Source: Orychophragmus violaceus (lineage: Eukaryota; Streptophyta; Magnoliopsida; Brassicales; Brassicaceae). From it: a stretch of 64,000 nt of DNA. Position 1 is the first letter of the stretch. Each line of letters begins with the position of its first letter. Location of the stretch: assembly GCA_030180135.1 (NCBI GenBank), contig CM058231.1, positions 53,702,235 through 53,766,234 on the forward strand, given 5' to 3'. Shown in pieces: positions 55,228 through 61,521 of the stretch. The notes beneath the pieces are model-generated. The model was not told the DNA's origin. It saw nothing but the letters and a program-made list of their open reading frames with translations, and ran no database searches. Made by a program: the position numbers and the translations under genes.

Positions 55228-58101
55228 TTACATTTCAATGTCTCTAATGCCTACAGCTTCAGTCAGAAACTCGAGCTTAGGCCTTGGGAGTGGCTTTGTC
55301 AACGGATCAGCGACGTTATCATCTGTCTGAACTCGGCTGATCTTGACTTCCTTTCTATTAATGATGTCACGTATCAAGTGAAATCTTCTTAGAACATGCT
55401 TGGATTTCTGGTGTGATCTTGGTTCCTTTGCCTGAGCTATAGCACCATTGTTGTCACAAAATAGTGCCAGAGGCTCAGCCGCATCTGGTATCACACCTAG
55501 TTCAATAATGAACTTTCGTATCCAAACAGCTTCCTTCGCAGCTTCTGAGGCGGCGATATATTCAGCTTCTGTAGTGGAATCAGCAACGGTGTCTTGCTTG
55601 GAGCTTCTCCAACTTATTGCACCGCCATTCAGACAAAAGATATAACCGGACTGTGACCGGAAATCATCTTGGTCTGTCTGGAAACTTGCGTCCGTGAATC
55701 CACTGACTTTAAGCACATCACTTCCGCCGTACACCAAGAACTTATCCTTAGTATGTCTTAGATACTTCAAGATATTCTTTACGGCAATCCAATGGTTTTC
55801 ACCTGGATTTGACTGGTATCTACTCGTCATGCTCAATGCATAAGCAACATCAGGACGAGTACAGATCATGGCATACATGACAGATCCTATTGCAGATGCA
55901 TAAGGAATATTCTTCATGCGCTCAAGCTCAGCAGCCGTCGTAGGGCTCTGCTCCTTGCTTAGCGTTGTGCCATGTACCATTGGCGTGAAGCCCTTCTTGG
56001 AATCCTCCATGCTGAATCTTTGTAGGACTTTGTCAATGTATGAATCTTGACACAAGCCTATCAGCCTTCTAGATCTATCCCGGTAGATCCTGATTCCAAG
56101 AACGTATGCGGCTTCACCCATGTCTTTCATGGAAAAACAACTTCCAAGCCAGTCCTTTACGGACTTCAGCATTGGAACGTCGTTTCCGAGAAGCAGTATG
56201 TCATCGACATACAGAATAAGAAATACTATCTTGCTCCCACTAGTTTTCTTATACACGCATTGTTCTTCTTCGTTTCTGATGAAGTCAAATTGCTTGATCG
56301 CTTCATCAAAACGAAGATTCCAGCTCCTCGATGCTTGCTTCAATCCATAAATGGATTTATGAAGCTTGCATACTTTCCCAGCATTCTTTGGATCTATGTA
56401 ACCGTCAGGTTGCGTCATATACACATCCTCTTCCAGAATACCATTCAGGAAGGCGGTTTTCACGTCCATCTGCCAAATTTCATAATCATGAAAAGCTGCA
56501 GTTGCTAGTAGAATCCGAATAGATTTCATCATAGCCACTGGTGAATAGGTTTCATCGTAATCCACACCGTGAACTTGTCTGAAACCTTTTGCCACCAACC
56601 TGGCTTTGTAAATCTGGACATTTCCATCCACGTCAATCTTCTTCTTGAAGATCCATTTGCACTCGATGGCTTTTACACCAGCGGGTAAGTCAACCAACGA
56701 AAACACTTGGTTGACCGACATGGAGTCCATTTCGGAATCAGTGGCCTTGCGCCACTTAGAGGAATCTGGGCCCATCATGGCTTGATTGAAGTTCGATGGT
56801 TCATCACCATCAATGATCAGAAGATCATGACAGTCAGTCACGAGGAATCCTTGATATCTCTCGGGTTCGTGACGGATCCTCTCGGATCTTCGAACTTCAG
56901 GTACTACAGGTTCAGGCTCTACAATTTCTTGTAGTTCCTCCTGCTGCTCTTCCTCATTAGGTTGAGCAGTATCCTGTTCATCTTGAATTTCTTCAAGCAG
57001 TACCTTACTCCCACTGTCTTTCTTAGAGAGAAACTCCCTCTCAAGAAAGTTACAATCCCGGGCAACAAAGATCTTGTTCTCGGAACGTAGATAGAAGTAA
57101 TAAGCCTTGGTTTCCCGTGGATAACCAATGAAGTAGCATTTGTCAGATTTTGGTGTAAGCTTATCTGAGATCAATCTCTTGACATAGGCTTCACAACCCC
57201 AAATTCTGAGATAAGACAGCACTGGAGCTTCTCCAGTCCATAATTCATATGGTGTCTTTGCTACTGCTTTCGATGGCGCTCTATTTAGAGTGAACACTGC
57301 TGTTAGCAGAGCATATCCCCAAAGGGATATTGGAAGGTCTGTGTGACTCATCATAGATCGAACCATATCCAATAAGGTCCGATTTCTCCTCTCAGACACA
57401 CCATTCCATTGAGGTGTTCCGGGAGGAGTGAGTTGGGACACGATCCCACACTCTCTTAGATGATCACTGAATTCTTGGCTTAAGTATTCTCCTCCTCGGT
57501 CGGACCGAAGAGCCTTAATGCTTTTGCCAAGTTGGTTCTGTACTTCATTTTGGAATTCTCTGAACTTCTCAAAAGATTCAGACTTATGTTTCATTAAATA
57601 AACATATCCATACCTACTGAAATCATCAGTAAAGGTAATGAAGTACTGATAGTTTCCTCTTGCATTTGTGGACATTGGGCCACACACATCAGTGTGTATC
57701 AGGCCCAATAAGTCACTGGCCCTCTCGTTAGGTTTATTAAAGGGGGCCCGTGTCATTTTGCCCATCATGCAGGATTCGCATTTCTCACATGACTCAAAGT
57801 CAAATGAGCCAAGAAGTCCATTCGAATGGAGCCTCTTGATGCGTTTCTCGCTGATGTGCCCTAAACGACAATGCCATAGAAACGTTCGGTTCTCCTCATT
57901 AGGTTTGAACCGTTTGGTATTAATGTTATAAATTGGCGCGGATTGATCGAGTATGTAAAGCCCATTCATAAGAGGGGCAGAACCATAGAACAAATTGTTG
58001 CGATTGAAGGAACATAATTTATTCTTAACTGAAAAATCATAACCTTCCAAATCCAACAAAGAAATTGAAATAATATTTCTGCTTATAGCAGGTACAAAAT
58101 A
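55228..58101 (-). CDS. pol: Element F Pol: integrase, reverse transcriptase, RNase H
   Basis: About 957 codons open from the TGA at 58102 to the stop at 55228. Pre-integrase zinc site WHCRLGHIS and CEKCESC; integrase core (HTDVCGPM, TFTDDFSRYGYVYLM, a DRGGEYLSQEF block and PPGTPQWNGVSERRNR); RT (WIFKKKIDVDG, AFLNGILEEDVYM, YVDDILLLGND); RNase H (VYGGSDVLKVSGFTDASF, SSKQDTVADSTTEAEYIA, ALFCDNNGA, KHVLRRFHLIRD). All expected catalytic motifs are seen. It could act in trans if translated by readthrough or from an intact sister copy, and is a candidate helper type for B and C. Confidence 0.92.
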   Translation of the reverse strand, partial: YFVPAISRNIISISLLDLEGYDFSVKNKLCSFNRNNLFYGSAPLMNGLYILDQSAPIYNINTKRFKPNEENRTFLWHCRLGHISEKRIKRLHSNGLLGSFDFESCEKCESCMMGKMTRAPFNKPNERASDLLGLIHTDVCGPMSTNARGNYQYFITFTDDFSRYGYVYLMKHKSESFEKFREFQNEVQNQLGKSIKALRSDRGGEYLSQEFSDHLRECGIVSQLTPPGTPQWNGVSERRNRTLLDMVRSMMSHTDLPISLWGYALLTAVFTLNRAPSKAVAKTPYELWTGEAPVLSYLRIWGCEAYVKRLISDKLTPKSDKCYFIGYPRETKAYYFYLRSENKIFVARDCNFLEREFLSKKDSGSKVLLEEIQDEQDTAQPNEEEQQEELQEIVEPEPVVPEVRRSERIRHEPERYQGFLVTDCHDLLIIDGDEPSNFNQAMMGPDSSKWRKATDSEMDSMSVNQVFSLVDLPAGVKAIECKWIFKKKIDVDGNVQIYKARLVAKGFRQVHGVDYDETYSPVAMMKSIRILLATAAFHDYEIWQMDVKTAFLNGILEEDVYMTQPDGYIDPKNAGKVCKLHKSIYGLKQASRSWNLRFDEAIKQFDFIRNEEEQCVYKKTSGSKIVFLILYVDDILLLGNDVPMLKSVKDWLGSCFSMKDMGEAAYVLGIRIYRDRSRRLIGLCQDSYIDKVLQRFSMEDSKKGFTPMVHGTTLSKEQSPTTAAELERMKNIPYASAIGSVMYAMICTRPDVAYALSMTSRYQSNPGENHWIAVKNILKYLRHTKDKFLVYGGSDVLKVSGFTDASFQTDQDDFRSQSGYIFCLNGGAISWRSSKQDTVADSTTEAEYIAASEAAKEAVWIRKFIIELGVIPDAAEPLALFCDNNGAIAQAKEPRSHQKSKHVLRRFHLIRDIINRKEVKISRVQTDDNVADPLTKPLPRPKLEFLTEAVGIRDIEM

Positions 58102-58368
58102 TCAATTATTGAGTTCTAAAATCAATCCCGAAGGTAAAGACAACAAGTATGTGCCTACAGCTAGTGCTGGAACTTTCGCTCCATTCCCAACTCGTAGCTC
58201 CACTTGTCCTTGCTTCAGCCTTCTACTGTTGCTGAGTGCCTGCATATTAGTACAAATATGAGCCCCACAACCAGTATCCATAACCCATGAGGTATTATCA
58301 GAAGTAGTTGTATTAACTTCTATAACAAAAATACCTGTCGAAGAAGTCTCGAGAGTCTTCTTCTTCAA
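58102..58368 (-). pseudogene. Element F protease region
   Basis: Frame shifted relative to gag: TLETSSTGIFVIEVN, then the retropepsin site WVMDTGCGAHICTN and GTYLLSLPSGLILELNN, ending in TGA (58102-58104) where E has TGC (Cys). That single base change cuts the polyprotein between protease and pre-integrase. Confidence 0.8.
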
Positions 58369-59204
58369 TTCCTTAGACCTTCTTGGAATTTCTTACATTC
58401 TCTCCTCCAATGCCCTGGTTCTTTACAGAACCTGCATATGTCAGTTGGCCCAGCCTTGGACTTGGGATTGGGCTTTGGCGTGTCCTTGTCCGCGACTTGG
58501 ACAGCCTTGGCTTTTCCCTTATCCTTAGCAGAGGATTTCTTAAACCCCTTGCCCTTTTGCACCATAAGCACATTGGGGTCCTTGGCGGTTTTCCTCAAGT
58601 TGGGCTCTGCAGTCTTGAGCATTCCGTGAAGCTCAGGCAATGTCTTACTCAAGCCATGCATGTTAAAGTTCAGAATGAACTGATCATAGCTTGCAGGTAA
58701 TGACTGCAGAATGATGTCGCAGGCAAGTTCCTGGCTGATTGGGCAGTCGAGTTTCTGAAGATGATCGAGATAACCCATCATCTTCAAGACATGAGGACTC
58801 ACTGCCGCATTCGCAGCCAACTTGCAGTCCAAGAGGTTCTTAACTGTTTGAAACCTCTCAGTCCTAGCCTGCTCCTGAAAAAGCGATTTCAGGCTTGCCA
58901 TTATCTCAATTGGTGACAACACACTCTCGAACTGCATTTGCAGCTCACCAGTCATTGTCGCCAACATAAGGCAATACACATCATTTTCATCTGACGAATG
59001 CTTTTCCCAAGCATTATGCAGAGTCCTGGCGGCATTGTTAGCAGGCCTCTCGGGGAGAGGATCACGAAGGACATAATCCTTCTTCTCCTGCTTGAGGACC
59101 AGCCTCAAGTTCCTTGACCACGTCAGGAAGTTCGTTCCAGTCAGCTTCTCCTTCTCGAGAACAGACCGGATTGAGAATGTGTTTTGTGTGCTTGTAGTAG
59201 TCAT
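58365..59204 (-). CDS. gag: Element F Gag
   Basis: 279 codons from ATG 59204 (MTTTSTQNTFSIRSVLEKEK); a longer in-frame start at 59288 lies in the predicted intron and is not used. Copia gag domain with EKLTGTNFLTWSRNLRLVL, the VYCLMLATMTGELQMQFE block and a LPASYDQFILNFNMHG stretch; a basic Lys-rich linker; zinc knuckle CRFCKEPGHWRREC near the C-terminus. The frame ends in QEGLRN, where relatives continue into the protease, because of a 1-base shift at about 58368. It would package the element RNA in virus-like particles. Confidence 0.85.
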   Translation of the reverse strand: MTTTSTQNTFSIRSVLEKEKLTGTNFLTWSRNLRLVLKQEKKDYVLRDPLPERPANNAARTLHNAWEKHSSDENDVYCLMLATMTGELQMQFESVLSPIEIMASLKSLFQEQARTERFQTVKNLLDCKLAANAAVSPHVLKMMGYLDHLQKLDCPISQELACDIILQSLPASYDQFILNFNMHGLSKTLPELHGMLKTAEPNLRKTAKDPNVLMVQKGKGFKKSSAKDKGKAKAVQVADKDTPKPNPKSKAGPTDICRFCKEPGHWRRECKKFQEGLRN

Positions 59205-60741
59205 AGCTGAAATATATAAGATAAAAAGGTTATTAGTTATTATGTTCAATATGATTAATCTCATATTATATTTAATATGATTAATCACGCATTATATTCA
59301 ATAACATAAGTTACCCTCAATAGAATATAATGATTCCAAGATCCACATATAACTAAGATCAAAGTGGGCCACTGGCCATCACCCAACCTTAGCTTATATC
59401 GGTAAGCCCTATATCGGCTAATTATATCCGTGATATAACTCTTGGTTGTGAATCTGGGCCCGAGGCCCAATCCACTCTGATGTCTCAAGGCCCGGGACTC
59501 CCGATGGCCCAGTCAAGAAAACCAGACTATACAGTCATGTAATCATTAATGTCTGGGACTCCCAATGACATTTATGAATCACAAACCGTCTTATCCACGC
59601 AAAAGCAGACACCCTCACACTGTAAGGCCATGAATACAATTGAATGGGCTTCGACAGCTGACATAGAATGGACAAGACATCCAACGCTTGATATTATTTG
59701 AGGTTCGTAGGTTTATTAAAAAAATTCATTCCCAAAATAGAAGATTACTATTTCGGGAAACTTTCCATTTTTGGAAACCTACTATTTTTGGAAACTTTCT
59801 AAAATTGGAAACTTTCTAAAAACGGAAACTTTCTAACTTTAGAAATTTCTTTAAAATCCAAAACCCGCAAATCTAGAAACTTCTAATATAAGAAACTTTC
59901 TAATTTCAAAATTTCGGAAACTTTAATTTAAAATCGACTTTATAATTTTATAAAATAAATTCTAAATTAATCTGAAGAAAGACTCAAATAATTGGCCCAA
60001 TTGTTTTAACTTCTTGGCCCGAGGCCCAAGAATTGGTCCATGTCCAAGACATGACCCAATTGTCCAATTAAATGACATAACCGGTCTGGTTCATTAAAAT
60101 TGGTCTAACCAAATTTTAATTACTACGATGACCACAATTGTCAACCGGTTATTTACTAAACCGGATTTTCTCAATTTATTTGGTCCAACCAAATCAAATT
60201 AGAAAATCCTGGTTTAGGCACAAAATCCAATTTACGACTTTGGATTTCTTATCCCGGTTTAACCAGACTTAATAAAATTATTAAATCTGTTTATTAAACC
60301 GTGACGTTTATAATTTTAATAAAATCATTAAACCGAGCCTTAAACCAACCATATCGGTCGATGAACCAACCGCATCGATCGATCCATCAACCGCATCGGT
60401 CGATGCTCTAAGCATCAATCCTGCATCGATCGTGCATCGATCCTGTATCGATCGATGCTCTCACGCATGCACGGACGGTTATCAGGTTTGGCCGAGATAT
60501 TCTCGGATTGTGTCGACCGATCCATGCGATCGTATCGATCGATCCATGCGATCACAGCCGATTCTCACTTTTGAAAAATCGCATTCCAAATCAATATAGT
60601 TTGGTTTTTGCGATTTCAGATGTGTTTAGGTTTCAATTCCTTGTTGCTTAAGTGATTTCTCTTATCAGTAGTTGATTCAAAACACTTCTTAAACAAGAAA
60701 ACAATCCTAAACTTGAATCTAAACAAGAAAAACCAGAACCT
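59205..60741 (-). other. Element F leader
   Basis: Non-coding. A cluster of eight palindromes at 60352-60544, then AACC/GGTT-rich and GGAAACTTTCTA-rich stretches, then the leader block shared with A, B, C and E (about 59290-59540). Acceptor TTTCAG at 59207 before the gag ATG. Confidence 0.6.
60352..60544. repeat. Palindrome cluster in the element F leader
   Basis: Units start at 60352, 60373, 60394 (spacing 21, 21), 60424, 60435, 60446 (11, 11) and 60511, 60533 (22): a phased array rather than simple pairs. Confidence 0.85.
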
Positions 60742-60755
60742 GGCTCTGATACCAC

Positions 60756-61404
60756 TGAAGGATTGTTTAGTTGATCCTGATTCAATTCTTAGATTCATAT
60801 CAACCTAAACATGCGGATCTAGGTTCTCTTGATTAGAAACAATGATTAGATCTCACCTTTTACCTGTTAATTGCAGCGGAAGGAGATAGAACAGGTCAGA
60901 GATCAGAGAAACACCGAGAGATGAATCCTCCAAAGGCTCACACACGCGATCACAGAAAACGGCTGCTAGACCAAGGGAGAGGAGGCGCAGAGAGAAAGAG
61001 AGAGGCGCGGCTAGGGTTTAAAGAAGAAAACAGACTCGAGTTTTATTTATAAAACTCGTCCGGTTCCTCTTGGGCCATTTGGCCATTCGCGCACTGTGTC
61101 GATCGACACATCATGTGTATCGATCGACACACAGTGGCTAAAACCTTTTATTCTCTCTAAGTACAGTAAATGCCTGGCACTTTTACCGTACTTCTGCTAA
61201 GCCATTCCTACACATTTTCCTGTTAGCTTAGGCGTGTGACCCATATGGGATCATATAATAGAGGCAATAAGTCCAAGACTTATAGATCATGAGCGGACTC
61301 TAGCAAGCCATCATGACCCCCAGTATTATATGACTTATGTCTGATCATTGACATACTCTTACTTTCTAGAGACAGTACCGAGATTACTGGACACAATTCC
61401 AACA
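60756..61404 (-). repeat. Element F 5' LTR
   Basis: As the 3' LTR. Palindrome pair 61097-61129. Splice donor CAG|GTAAAA on the minus strand at 60863. Confidence 0.9.
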
Positions 61405-61409
61405 AGTTC

Positions 61410-61521
61410 ATCATGAACTACAACATGCAAAACATGACTAAGACATTGACTGAGTTGCACGGTATGCTGAAGACAGCAGAGCCGAATCTCAAGAAGGCTA
61501 CTCCCAGTGTCCTGATGGTAC
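61410..61521 (+). pseudogene. Element E gag, last piece (zinc knuckle deleted)
   Basis: Resumes after F with the stretch MTKTLTELHGMLKTAEPNL and SVLMVQ. At 61521 the sequence jumps to the protease region. About 0.25-0.3 kb with the zinc knuckle present in A, B, C and F is missing, and the frame shifts by one, so Gag and Pol are no longer fused. Confidence 0.75.

Larger units (their letters stand above)
53728..61404 (-). mobile_element. Element F: nearly intact Ty1/copia retrotransposon
   Basis: LTRs 53728-54376 and 60756-61404, 649 bp each and identical as far as I could compare, target duplication AGTTC (53723-53727, 61405-61409). Minus-strand order: 5' LTR, tRNA-Met primer site (60742-60754), leader, gag, protease, integrase, RT, RNase H, 3' untranslated region, polypurine tract (54377-54389), 3' LTR. 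Only two lesions in the polyprotein: a frameshift at the gag-protease joint and one Cys-to-stop change before pre-integrase. The most complete and probably youngest element here. Confidence 0.93.

Noticed and set aside
55448..56934. Plus-strand frames within 55448-58700
   Set aside because: They are antisense shadows of the pol and gag genes of element F.
5891..60754. tRNA-like sequences at LTR borders (TGGTATCAGAGC, TGGCGCCGTTGCC)
   Set aside because: Only 12-18 bases matching tRNA 3' ends, in the position of primer binding sites. They are not tRNA genes.
5451..61129. Palindrome pairs as a CRISPR array or satellite
   Set aside because: The units are dispersed over several elements, spacers are 8-10 bp, and this is plant nuclear DNA. 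There is no long tandem array except the small cluster in the F leader.
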